37,861 nucleotides of DNA from JBFFXF01 sp041569895. Its GTDB lineage: Bacteria; Planctomycetota; UBA8108; JACQVS01. Within the stretch, counting starts at the first letter, position 1. Each line of letters starts with the position of its first letter. Positions 19,641 to 27,501 of the stretch are shown here, one piece after another. The position numbers and the translations under genes were made by a program. The stretch is from NCBI GenBank assembly GCA_041569895.1, contig JBFFXF010000029.1, positions 1-37,861 of the forward strand, in the 5' to 3' direction. Below the pieces are notes generated by a model. It was not told the DNA's origin, did not search any database, and saw only the letters and a program-made list of their open reading frames with translations.

Positions 19641-19720
19641 AAGCACATAGAACCACGCCAAGTGGGCTGCTTCTGTTAGGACCTGACCCGGTGCTCGGGG
19701 ATCCTATTGCCGCTCCGGCA
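19625..19720 (-). ncRNA. ffs: Signal recognition particle RNA, small bacterial type
   Basis: About 95 nt. The domain IV core reads GGGTCAGGTCC, then TAACAGAAGCAGCCC, matching the Ffh-binding hairpin with its AGCAGCC and GTCAGG internal loops. The ends pair: CCGGAGC (near 19718) with GCTCCGG (near 19634), and seven Ts (19631-19625) follow. The apical loop is CTAACA rather than the GGAA tetraloop of E. coli 4.5S RNA. The position immediately upstream of dnaX matches the common ffs-dnaX order. The exact 5' end is estimated. Confidence 0.9.
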
Positions 19721-19757
19721 ACCTGAAGTTTCTCGTATCGGTTGTCGATCCGCGGGG

Positions 19758-19766
19758 ATTGTAGCA
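19758..19766 (-). promoter_or_regulatory. Extended -10 promoter for ffs
   Basis: On the minus strand TGC-TACAAT is an extended -10 element (TGn plus five of six bases). No convincing -35 box is seen. Transcription would start near 19751, about 30 nt before the mature SRP RNA, consistent with 5' trimming by RNase P. Confidence 0.45.
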
Positions 19767-19947
19767 CGGTCCGCCGCTCCATGAAAATTTCCAATTCGGC
19801 GGCCGGTCTCGCCGCGGGATTCTTCGCCCGATGCGGCGGTTTTCGCGGCATCCGGGCGGCGGGAGCGCGTCCCCTCGCGGCCCGCGGCTGATTGGCTCGC
19901 GTTTTGCGGCCAGCTTTTCGTCGAGAGCCCAGCCCGAGGAGGCCGCC

Positions 19948-20907
19948 ATGCTCCGGAAGATCCTGCTCCCCACCGACTTCTCCGATCGCGCGCGCGCCGC
20001 CTACGCGGCCGCCGTGTCCATCGCCCGCGAGTTCGACGCCACGCTGCTTCTCGTTCACGAGGCAGAGCCGGTCCCGCCCCTCTACTTCGAACATGTCAGC
20101 CCGGATTTCCCGGTGAACTCCTATTACGAGGGACTCGAGCGGCGGCTCGACGCGGAGTCGGGACACGTCGTCTTCGAGGAATGTCGCGTCGAGACCAGGC
20201 TGCTCCGGGGCGAGTCCGAGGACGAGCGCATCGTCGACCTCGCGAGGGACGAGGGTGTCGACCTCGTCGTCCTGTCGACGCACGGTCGCTCCGGCCTCGC
20301 GCACGTCATGCTCGGAAGCTTCGCGGAGCGCCTGGCCCGAACGGCGCCGGTCCCGGTGCTCACCTACCGCCGCCGGGACGAGCGCGAGAAGTTCGCCCCG
20401 CGCGCCGCCGTCGTGCCGTTCGACTTCTCCGACAACGCGACGGCCATCCTGCCGCTCGCCCGCTTCTTCGCCAGGCACTTCGGCACCCGACTGACGCTGC
20501 TCCATGTGCTCCCGGACCCGGACGAGTTCTCCCACGGTCGCTTCGGCGCCGGCACCTCCTACGCCGAGATCCAGCGCGACACCCGCCAGGCCCGCGAGGC
20601 CGCGCTGCGCCAGCTCGAGGAGTTCTGCGCCCGGGAGTTCCCCCGCAGCGAGATCGCCCGGGCGCGCGTCCGCCAGGGCCCGGCCTACCGCGAGATCATC
20701 CACGAGGCGCAGGAGTCCCGCACCGACCTGATCCTGATGGCGACCCACGGCTTCTCCGGCCTGCGACATTTCTTCTTCGGCAGCGTCGCGGAAAAGGTGC
20801 TGCGCGGCGCGCCGTGCTCGGTGCTGACGATCCGGCCGGAGGAGGTGAAAACGACGGATGCGGGGGAGACCGCAGTATCGTCCTCGTCCTCGAGCGGGAG
20901 GGACTGA
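19948..20907 (+). CDS. Tandem universal stress protein (two Usp domains)
   Basis: A 319-residue cytoplasmic protein with two Usp domains. The first (about 1-147) starts LRKILLPTDFSDRA and has the nucleotide motif THGRSGLAHVMLGS. The second (about 152-300) starts AAVVPFDFSDNA and has THGFSGLRHFFFGS. Both keep the G-x2-G-x9-G-S pattern of ATP-binding Usp proteins. The last residues are six Ser then GRD, encoded by GTCCTC units of the adjoining tract T4. The ATG has GAGGAGG upstream. It is divergent from the ffs-dnaX unit. The role is probably stress survival; no partner is indicated. Confidence 0.92.
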   Translation: MLRKILLPTDFSDRARAAYAAAVSIAREFDATLLLVHEAEPVPPLYFEHVSPDFPVNSYYEGLERRLDAESGHVVFEECRVETRLLRGESEDERIVDLARDEGVDLVVLSTHGRSGLAHVMLGSFAERLARTAPVPVLTYRRRDEREKFAPRAAVVPFDFSDNATAILPLARFFARHFGTRLTLLHVLPDPDEFSHGRFGAGTSYAEIQRDTRQAREAALRQLEEFCAREFPRSEIARARVRQGPAYREIIHEAQESRTDLILMATHGFSGLRHFFFGSVAEKVLRGAPCSVLTIRPEEVKTTDAGETAVSSSSSSGRD

Positions 20908-21090
20908 GGACTGAGACCGAGGACAGAGGCAGAGACCAGAGGGCAGAGGCCCGAGTCGGAATCGGTATCGGGTGTCGGAGTCGGCGTCGGAATCGGAATC
21001 GGGAGTCGGAATCGGAGTTGGTCATCGGAATCGGACACCGGACCCGGCAGCGAAGGCTCTTCGAGGACGAGGACGAGGACGAGACGCGGG
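20874..21090. repeat. Composite simple-sequence tract T4
   Basis: It starts within the Usp gene end with GTCCTC units, then CAGAGNN-type units with ACAGAGGCAGAG (20923-20934). TCGGAAT/TCGGAGT hexamers follow at about 20953-21040, with GTCATCGGAATCGG at 21021-21034, then GAGGAC x3 (about 21064-21082). No gene is seen between 20908 and 21149. Confidence 0.9.
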
Positions 21091-21121
21091 CGCTGGCATC
21101 CGCGACGGGCACGTCCCGGCG

Positions 21122-21130
21122 TGCTATCAT
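21122..21130 (+). promoter_or_regulatory. Extended -10 promoter for the dockerin-protein gene
   Basis: TGC-TATCAT is an extended -10 (five of six bases), with no -35 visible in the tract upstream. Expected transcription start is about 21137, two bases before GGAGG (21139-21143) and 13 bases before the ATG. Confidence 0.4.
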
Positions 21131-21149
21131 GTCCTCCCGGAGGTGGATC

Positions 21150-22130
21150 ATGCTGCGATGTCTCCCCGCTCCTCTCTCGCTCGTGGTTCTCCTTCTCCTC
21201 GCAAACCTCGCTCTCGCGCAGCCCTGCCTGGACGCGGAGCTCAATCAGATCTTCGTCACCGGGCCTCCCGCGGTCGGTGCGCCGCCGTTTGCGGGGATGA
21301 TCGGCGGTGGCGATATCGATGACGTGTCCGCCGGGGCGAACCGCCTCGATGTGCCCGTCGCGGCGGGCCGGGTCGGCGCGACGACGGTGTACGCGGCGAT
21401 CGTGTCGCAGTTCGACCCGGCGCCTCCGGGCGAGCGCACGGGTGTCCAGGGGTGGTCGCTCGCGTGCGTGGTGACCGGCGACATCCAGCTCATCACCGCG
21501 ACGACGACGGGGACCGCGGCCAGGGATCTGATGACGTCGGGCTCGGGAGGGTTCGAGAAGACCGAGCCCTTCCACGCGGAGACCGACGAGGGGCCGGTGA
21601 TCACGTCCGCCATGGTCCTGTCGTTCCGGGAGCCGCTGGTGCTGCCGATCGAGGGGACCGCCACCATCCTGGCGATCGAGATCGAGGCGCCGGGTCCGCA
21701 GCCGGACGCTCCGTCGGCGGCGCACGTCGGCGGCATCCGCTGGCGTGACGGCGTCGGGTACAACCCGGTCGTGAACACGATCACGGTCAACGGGGCGAGC
21801 GCGCAGCCCTGTCGCCGCCAGGAGGTCACGATCGCGTTCGTGCATGGCGGCGGCACGCCCCACCGCCGTGGTGACACGAACGGCGACGGCCGTGTCGACA
21901 TCGCCGATCCGATCTGGCTGCTCCAGCAACTCTTCCGCAAGGGACCGCCGACGCGGTGCGCGGACGCGGCCGACGCCAACGACGACGGAATCCTCGACGT
22001 CGCCGACGCGGCCTTCGGGATCGGTTACAACTTCTTCGGGGGAGCGCCGTCGCCGCCGCCGTTTCCCGAGTGCGGCGACGACCCGACCGACGACGCGCTC
22101 GAATGCGACGAGTATCCCTCGTGCCCGTGA
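21150..22130 (+). CDS. Secreted protein with C-terminal dockerin-type domain
   Basis: A 326-residue exported protein. The signal peptide is residues 1-24 (LSLVVLLLLANLALA, then QPC). Residues about 25-225 are a beta-rich module with no family that I recognise. The C-terminal module has two EF-hand-like loops, DTNGDGRVDIAD and DANDDGILDVAD, about 35 residues apart, the dockerin type I pattern that binds two Ca ions. A Cys tail (CGDDPTDDALECDEYPSC) closes it. Such modules are abundant in Planctomycetota-like genomes, usually without cellulosomes. I chose ATG 21150 because GGAGG lies six bases before it. It converges with another dockerin-type gene 22 bp away. Confidence 0.8.
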   Translation: MLRCLPAPLSLVVLLLLANLALAQPCLDAELNQIFVTGPPAVGAPPFAGMIGGGDIDDVSAGANRLDVPVAAGRVGATTVYAAIVSQFDPAPPGERTGVQGWSLACVVTGDIQLITATTTGTAARDLMTSGSGGFEKTEPFHAETDEGPVITSAMVLSFREPLVLPIEGTATILAIEIEAPGPQPDAPSAAHVGGIRWRDGVGYNPVVNTITVNGASAQPCRRQEVTIAFVHGGGTPHRRGDTNGDGRVDIADPIWLLQQLFRKGPPTRCADAADANDDGILDVADAAFGIGYNFFGGAPSPPPFPECGDDPTDDALECDEYPSCP

Positions 22131-22152
22131 GCGGGCGGTGGCGGCGCGCGCC

Positions 22153-23424
22153 TCAGGCGCCGCAGCTCGACGCCTCGCAACCCAGCACCACCCCCCCGAC
22201 GCCGCAGGCCCTCGGGCCCGGCTCCGGCGGCGTCGGACCGCTGCGGAACAGATAGTCGAGGAGCGTCACCGCGTCGGTCAGGTTGATGACGCCGTCGGCG
22301 TCGATGTCGGCGGCGTCGAGGCACGGCGGAGTCAAGCCGCCGGCGAAGAGCCAGACGAGGTTGTACACCGCGTCGGAGAGATCGACGCGCTGATCATTGT
22401 TGACGTCCCCGCGGCGGTAGAAGCCGTCGAGGTGCAGCTCCTCCGCCGGGCGCGCGACGAGCTGGAGCGTGAAAGCGCGGATCTCGTTCGTCGGATCGTC
22501 TCCGCGGAGGCCAATGGAGATCTTCGGAAACCGCTCGCCGTCGGCAAGCGGCCCCCTGTCGCTCTCCAGCACTGTCGCCACGGAGGCATCGTCGACCTCG
22601 ACGTCGACGTCGAGGGTCATCTGCTGGAGCAGCGCCACCTCGCCGCCGATGGTGTACTTCCCGCGGCCGGTGATGCGAACGACGGGCGGTTGGGGCTCGA
22701 TGTCGATGACCTCGAGCGCGGCCACGCGGTAGAAGTCGAACGGGTTCGGACCACCGACCGATTCCGGCACCAGCAGGAATCGCCCCCCCACCGGAATCGG
22801 GATCGTCGGGGCACCACAGACCGTGCAGTCGTCGGTGAAGAAGCTGCCGGTGAAGCGAGGCCGCTCGCCCGGGACGAGCTCGTAGAGCACGGCGTCCTTT
22901 CGCGGCGCGGCGACCAGACGCAGCCTGTAGAAGTGGAACGGGTCACGGATCTCCTGCTCCTCCGCGGCGACGTCGAGCTCCGGCCACCGGACGCGCGGCG
23001 CGACGTCGCCGCTCGTGAGCTCGATCCCGCCGGTCTCGCCGATGGTCACCTCGAGGAAGAGACGCGTGATGTCATCGCTCACGCGGTGGTACGAGCCGCC
23101 GCCGCGGATGGAGATCGGCGGGTCGATGGTCGCCGTCTCGAGGTCGAGCTCGGTGATCCGGTAGAGCTCGCCGATGACGCGAACCCGCAGGCGTGTCAGG
23201 ACCAGCGTGCCGCGGACGGGGATCGCGATGGCGGCGCGATCGCAGAGCCCGCAGTCGTCGAGGAGCTCGCTCCCCTCGCGAAGCTCGTAGAACACGGGAT
23301 CGAACTCGCCGCCGTGCGCTCGCGGGCGAGCGACCGGACCGAGGGCGAGAAGGATCACCAGGGGAAGCAGAGGCCGACACGCGCCGCACACCGCGACCGT
23401 CTTCCGGGGAGTCTGCTGGAACAT
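22153..23424 (-). CDS. Secreted duplicated-domain protein with dockerin-type tail
   Basis: A 423-residue exported protein. The N-terminal signal peptide has the core LLPLVILLALGPVA. Two homologous units of about 150 residues follow, each with a D-D-C-x2-C pair and an (A/P)-I-P-V-x-G strand, then FYR(I/V/L) and long beta stretches (first Cys pair near residue 50, second near 200). The C-terminal dockerin-type module has DVNNDQRVDLSD and DIDADGVINLTD, then a Cys tail. I chose ATG 23424 because GGAGGTG lies just upstream. The function of the duplicated unit is unknown. Confidence 0.78.
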   Translation of the reverse strand: MFQQTPRKTVAVCGACRPLLPLVILLALGPVARPRAHGGEFDPVFYELREGSELLDDCGLCDRAAIAIPVRGTLVLTRLRVRVIGELYRITELDLETATIDPPISIRGGGSYHRVSDDITRLFLEVTIGETGGIELTSGDVAPRVRWPELDVAAEEQEIRDPFHFYRLRLVAAPRKDAVLYELVPGERPRFTGSFFTDDCTVCGAPTIPIPVGGRFLLVPESVGGPNPFDFYRVAALEVIDIEPQPPVVRITGRGKYTIGGEVALLQQMTLDVDVEVDDASVATVLESDRGPLADGERFPKISIGLRGDDPTNEIRAFTLQLVARPAEELHLDGFYRRGDVNNDQRVDLSDAVYNLVWLFAGGLTPPCLDAADIDADGVINLTDAVTLLDYLFRSGPTPPEPGPRACGVGGVVLGCEASSCGA

Positions 23425-23540
23425 GAGAGGCACCTCCATGGCGTCCCCCGACTCACCCCGGCGGGAGATCCGGTAATTCTCCGGCACAAGGACGCCCGAG
23501 GCAAGCATCGAGCGGGCGTCAGGGTCGGGAGAGGAGGGCG

Positions 23541-23770
23541 AGACCGAGGACAGAGACCAGAGACCAGAGACCAGAGATCAGAGATCAGAGATCAGAGACC
23601 AGAGATCAGAGATCAGAGATCAGACACCAGACCGCATATCGGACGTCGGAGTCGGACGTCGGAGTCGGAGTCGGTCATCGGAATCGGAATCCGAGTCGGA
23701 GTCGGTCATCGGAATCGGAATCCGAGTCGGAATCGGTCATCGGTATCGGAATCGGCCTCGGCATCGGCCC
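23541..23770. repeat. Composite simple-sequence tract T5 with 31-bp higher-order unit
   Basis: 23551-23632 is CAGAGAT/CAGAGAC heptamers. 23641-23770 is TCGGAG/TCGGAA hexamers punctuated by GTCATCGG at 23674, 23705 and 23736, exactly 31 bp apart (one heptamer plus four hexamers). GTCATCGGAATCGG is exact at 23674-23687 and 23705-23718. It lies between two divergent genes; I see no gene or clear promoter in 23425-23926 outside it. Confidence 0.92.
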
Positions 23771-23926
23771 CGGACATCAGCCCCGAGCCCCCCGCCTGGC
23801 CCGTTTCCCGACCATGCCCTATCCTTCCCTGCGGTCAGCAATCGATTCGGTCGTAAGCCGCGGCGCGGCGCCGGGGTCGGTCCCGGCGGGTCGCTGATCT
23901 GTCAACTCGAGTCAGGGGAGTCTGTT

Positions 23927-24313
23927 GTGGAAGGGAACAAGGTCAAGAAGGTCATCTCGAGCGTCGCGACGGTGGTCGTCGTCGTGGCCGTCGTCGTCGG
24001 TCTGAAGTTCTATAACAAGCACAAGACCAGCGGCGAGGTGCTGGCGCAGGCCGAGTCGGTGGTGCAGACGGTGCCGGGCTACGAGCAGGATCCCGCGTAC
24101 CACGACGCGCTCTTCGAGAAGGCGCACGATGAGGCCTTCAGCGAGGCGTACAGCATGGGCGGGCGCCGCACGCGGGCGAGGTTCGACAGCGAGCGCTACC
24201 TCGAGGTCCTGCTCTCGACGATGCGAGACATGGCGAGAGCCGACGGCCGCCAGGAGGTCGCCGCGAGCATCGAGAGCCGCCGCGTGCTGCTGGAGCTGCC
24301 GGTCGAAGAGTAG
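23927..24313 (+). CDS. Small membrane-anchored protein, function unknown
   Basis: A 128-residue protein. Residues about 8-25 form one membrane helix (ISSVATVVVVVAVVVGL) after a basic start, so the C-terminal 100 residues should face the periplasm. That part is helical and charged, with HDEAFSEAYSMGGRRTRARFD and no recognised family. The start is GTG 23927 with AGGGGAG six bases upstream. It converges on the tRNA-Ser(GGA) gene. It could be a small envelope-stress or division-type protein, but nothing in the sequence shows this. Confidence 0.7.
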   Translation: MEGNKVKKVISSVATVVVVVAVVVGLKFYNKHKTSGEVLAQAESVVQTVPGYEQDPAYHDALFEKAHDEAFSEAYSMGGRRTRARFDSERYLEVLLSTMRDMARADGRQEVAASIESRRVLLELPVEE

Positions 24314-24347
24314 CTCTCGCTCGGGCGTGGGACCCGGGGGAGGAAAA

Positions 24348-24437
<90 letters not shown>

Positions 24438-24497
24438 GATGCGGGCCGCTCGGAGAGCGCGCCCTGGATCGTCCGGACCCGCGTCCGGACGGGCGAG

Positions 24498-24587
24498 TGG
24501 CGGAGGGGGGGGGATTCGAACCCCCGGTACCCTCGCGAGTACACCGGTTTTCGAAACCGGCCCGTTCGGCCGCTCCGGCACCCCTCC
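24498..24587 (-). tRNA. tRNA-Ser(CGA)
   Basis: The acceptor stem GGAGGGG pairs with CCCCTCC, discriminator G, and CCA is encoded (24500-24498). The anticodon loop TTCGAAA between CCGGT and ACCGG gives anticodon CGA. There is a long variable arm, and the T-loop is GGTTCGAATCC. It lies 60 bp upstream of the other tRNA-Ser on the same strand and probably shares its transcript. Confidence 0.96.
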
Positions 24588-24600
24588 TCGAGGACGCGGT

Positions 24601-24629
24601 ATTGTGGCCGTGGCTCCCCGGGGTGTCAA
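24601..24629 (-). promoter_or_regulatory. Promoter of the tRNA-Ser pair
   Basis: On the minus strand a perfect TTGACA (24629-24624) and CACAAT (24606-24601) are 17 bp apart. Transcription would start near 24594, just before the tRNA-Ser(CGA) 5' end at 24587. Confidence 0.7.
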
Positions 24630-24824
24630 GCGGACCGGATTGATCCGCGTCGAGCTGCGCCCGCCACGGATCGCCACGCACCGCGCGGCCGGTCGGGCCC
24701 GCCGTTTGCGGGAGTCTTCGTTCGAGAAGCGGGTCATCAGGTCCCCGGGGTGCTCGGGTCGTCCAATCTCCAGCCCCCGGGCAGGGTTCCGTTCGCCAGG
24801 GCTGATCCAGGGTCGGAGTGTGTC

Positions 24825-25445
24825 ATGACAAATTGTGTCGGTCGGTGTCGCGATGTGTCGACATTTTGCGTCAGTCCGCGTCCTCCGGCCGATCGACGGA
24901 TCGGGTTCTCGCTGCTCGAGGCCACGATCTACGCCGCGGTGCTCATCGTCATCGGCGCGCCGATCATGATGATGACGATGAGCGCCACGCGGTCGACCAC
25001 CGAGACCCAGAACCTCTCTCGCGTCCTCGAGCGCAACCGCAGCGCCCTCCAGCGCATCGCCGGCGACCTGCGCATGGCGCTCGACTCCAGCGTCACCGTC
25101 TCCAACACCGGGAAGACGCTGACCTTCACGCTGCCCGGGACATTCGACGGCGCCGGTCCGACCGGCGGCGACATCGTCAGCTACGCCATCCAGAACGACC
25201 CCACCGATCCGGCCAACGGCTCCGACGACAACCAGAACGGAGTCGTCGACGAGATGGTCCTCGTCCGCGTCAACCAGACGACCGGCGAGCAGGTCACCGT
25301 GGCGAGCAACCTCGATGATGCGCGCACCGGATTCGAGGTCGCCATCAACGGTGTTCTGGTCACCATGTCCTCCGTCCGCGTCGACAAGCACACCAACACG
25401 GAACGCCGCATGTCCCAGACGGTCATGCTCTACGCCAGGAACTGA
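24825..25445 (+). CDS. Minor pilin / pseudopilin, PilW/GspJ-like
   Basis: A 206-residue prepilin. The processing site lies near residue 26 in RRIGFSLLEATIYAAVLIV (G before F, Glu at +5), followed by the hydrophobic assembly helix. The long basic leader of about 26 residues is unusual but occurs in this group. The globular part contains DDNQNGVVDE, an EF-hand-like Ca loop, and ends with a conserved strand TVMLYARN. The ATG has GGAG seven bases upstream. It is the first gene of a minor-pilin cluster that probably primes type IV pilus or type II secretion filaments; the core motor genes are not in the window. Confidence 0.82.
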   Translation: MTNCVGRCRDVSTFCVSPRPPADRRIGFSLLEATIYAAVLIVIGAPIMMMTMSATRSTTETQNLSRVLERNRSALQRIAGDLRMALDSSVTVSNTGKTLTFTLPGTFDGAGPTGGDIVSYAIQNDPTDPANGSDDNQNGVVDEMVLVRVNQTTGEQVTVASNLDDARTGFEVAINGVLVTMSSVRVDKHTNTERRMSQTVMLYARN

Positions 25446-25460
25446 AGAGGAGAGCCCAAC

Positions 25461-26660
25461 ATGCATACGATGTCGCCGAGGCGGGACGGTGGGAACGCAT
25501 TGATCATCGCCCTGTCGGTGGTCCTCCTGATGGGCGCGCTGGTCACCGCCCAGTTCTCCCTCGTCCAGAAGAACAGCCAGCAGTCGTCCTTTTTCGGCGG
25601 CTACGAGAACCTCCGTCACTACGCCGATTCGGGCATCCACCTCGCCCTGCACGACCTGGAGAACGGCATCACCGCCAACGAGGGCAAGATCGGCACCACC
25701 AGCTGGACGACCGTCAGCGACGTCGGGGAGGACGGTTATCCCGGCACGCTCGATCCGGGCGAGGGAGACGGCATCCCGACGCCAGGAGAGCCCAATCTCT
25801 CCCCGGCGCCGATCGGCGCCTCGGAGTCGGGCATCTCGATGATCGTGTGGACCGAGGACTCCGCGTGGGCCGGGACGAAGCGCATCGTCTCGACGGCGTT
25901 CAACGCCGAGGCCCGGGTCACGGTGGAGAGCTTCGTCAAGCAGTCGATCACCTCGATCCCGCAGACGAGCGCGATGTACATCAACCCGTCGGTCACTCTC
26001 GACCTCAACGGCAACAAGTTCAGCATCACCGGCACGGACACCAACCCCGACGGCACCCCGGGCCCCGAGCCGGCGACGTACGGCATCGCGACCTCGGTCG
26101 GCGATCCCCCGGGGAGCAACGCCGCGTCGATCGTCTCGCAGATCCCGGCCAACCGCTATGACCAGGTCACCGGACTCGGGGCGAACCCCTCGGTCGGCGA
26201 GTCGAGCACCACGGTCGACGTCCACGGCACCTTCGCCGATCTCAAGGCGATCAAGGACCAGTCGTTCGCCGCTGGCACCTACGACGACGTCATCTGGGGC
26301 GACCCGACGAATCAGAAGATCACCTACATCGCCGGCAGCGCAAGGCTCTCCGGCACCGGGAGCGGCGCGGGGATCCTGCTCGTCGACGGCGACCTCGAGA
26401 TGACCGGCGAGTTCGATTTCCAGGGCCTCGTCATCGTCCGCGGCGACGTCAGGCTCGCCGGAGGAGGCAACGGAACGCACATCTGGGGCGCTCTCTGGGT
26501 GACCGGATACGTGGCCCTGAACGAGCCCGACCCGGAGGTCACGGTCGTCGGCAACGCCGACCTCTACTTCAGCTCGGTGACTCTCGACAGCGTCGACACG
26601 CTGATCGCGAGCTCGGGCGGCGGCGGCTACTCGGTGGTCTACTGGAACCAGTTGAAGTAA
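25461..26660 (+). CDS. PilX-like pilus assembly protein
   Basis: A 399-residue protein. The N-terminus (RRDGGNALIIALSVVLLMGALVT) is a single membrane helix like those of PilX-type proteins, without a typical cleavable G-F-x3-E site. A region of Tyr/Ser-rich helices (YADSGIHLALHDLENG) and a beta-helix-like C-terminal half follow (repeated short strands such as SARLSGTGSG, LLVDGDLEMTG, IVRGDVRLAGGG). This fits polymer-assembly proteins encoded with minor pilins. A GGAGAG ribosome site lies upstream. It follows the PilW-like gene by 15 bp. Confidence 0.78.
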   Translation: MHTMSPRRDGGNALIIALSVVLLMGALVTAQFSLVQKNSQQSSFFGGYENLRHYADSGIHLALHDLENGITANEGKIGTTSWTTVSDVGEDGYPGTLDPGEGDGIPTPGEPNLSPAPIGASESGISMIVWTEDSAWAGTKRIVSTAFNAEARVTVESFVKQSITSIPQTSAMYINPSVTLDLNGNKFSITGTDTNPDGTPGPEPATYGIATSVGDPPGSNAASIVSQIPANRYDQVTGLGANPSVGESSTTVDVHGTFADLKAIKDQSFAAGTYDDVIWGDPTNQKITYIAGSARLSGTGSGAGILLVDGDLEMTGEFDFQGLVIVRGDVRLAGGGNGTHIWGALWVTGYVALNEPDPEVTVVGNADLYFSSVTLDSVDTLIASSGGGGYSVVYWNQLK

Positions 26661-26664
26661 AACC

Positions 26665-27501
26665 ATGAACCCCATCAGCGCGGTCATCTTCTGCGTTCTG
26701 CTCGGTGCGCCGGACCCTTCGACAAGTGACCTCGACTTCGCCGGGCCCGGCTGGTACAGGCTCGTCCTCACCAGCGGCCAGGAGCTCACCCTCATCATCG
26801 TCGAGCGGACCGGCGACCGGTTCGACTGTCAGTTCCAGGGGACGCACATCCAGCTCCACGCCAGCCAGATCGAGAAGCTGGTCGGGTTCGACACCGAACA
26901 TGAGCTGCCCCCCGAGGAGGAGGTCCGCCTGCGCCAGGCGGTCGGACAGCTGGGGAGCCTCGATCGAGCGGCCTCCTCCGAGGCGTCCCGTCTGATCGTC
27001 GACAGCTTCCCGGAGTGCCGCGCCGTCCTCCACGAGTCGCTCACCCACCGCGACCCCGCCGTTCGCCGCGAGGTCATCAAGATCCTCGGCGAGCACGGCG
27101 AGCACGGCGAGGACGCCGATCAGATCGCGCGCCGACTCTACGACGCCGATCGGGACGTCCGCCGGACGGCGGTCTTCGCCCTGCGGCAATTCGGGCCGGA
27201 GACCCTCGACGAGCTCGTGCGCTACTTCGGCTGGGAGCCGATCGCGGACCTCAGGAAGCTGGTCGTCAAGACCTTCGAGCGGTGGCAGGACCCGCGCGTC
27301 GTCAAGCCGCTGATCGACGCCATGCAATCCGAGCGGAACCCCGGCGTCCGGCGGTTCATCGCCCGTGCGCTGCGGATCTACCTCGGACCGGACTACGGCG
27401 ACGATCCCGCGCAGTGGAAGGCGTTCTACAGTCGGGTGAGCAAGCGGCTGGAGAGGCAGATCGACTCACGGGGCGATTCGAGCGGAGGGCTCAGACGATG
27501 A
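26665..27501 (+). CDS. HEAT-repeat protein in the minor-pilin cluster
   Basis: A 278-residue protein. A short hydrophobic start (PISAVIFCVLLGAP) may be a weak signal peptide. A beta-rich segment to about residue 80 follows, then about four HEAT/ARM-type helix pairs (HRDPAVRREVIKILGEHG, DADRDVRRTAVFALRQFG, and others). Such repeats make protein-binding scaffolds. It starts four bases after the PilX-like stop, and its stop overlaps the PilV-like ATG (ATGA), so it is translated with the pilins. It may chaperone or hold pilins together; that is inference. Confidence 0.75.
   Translation: MNPISAVIFCVLLGAPDPSTSDLDFAGPGWYRLVLTSGQELTLIIVERTGDRFDCQFQGTHIQLHASQIEKLVGFDTEHELPPEEEVRLRQAVGQLGSLDRAASSEASRLIVDSFPECRAVLHESLTHRDPAVRREVIKILGEHGEHGEDADQIARRLYDADRDVRRTAVFALRQFGPETLDELVRYFGWEPIADLRKLVVKTFERWQDPRVVKPLIDAMQSERNPGVRRFIARALRIYLGPDYGDDPAQWKAFYSRVSKRLERQIDSRGDSSGGLRR

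Noticed and set aside
19620..19661. Upstream TTG start for dnaX giving a hydrophobic N-terminus
   Set aside because: These codons are the 3' end and U-run of the SRP RNA gene; the hydrophobic residues come from the RNA sequence, not from a signal peptide.
23551..23770. CRISPR array
   Set aside because: Units are 6-7 bp or 31 bp without unique spacers, and no cas genes are near.
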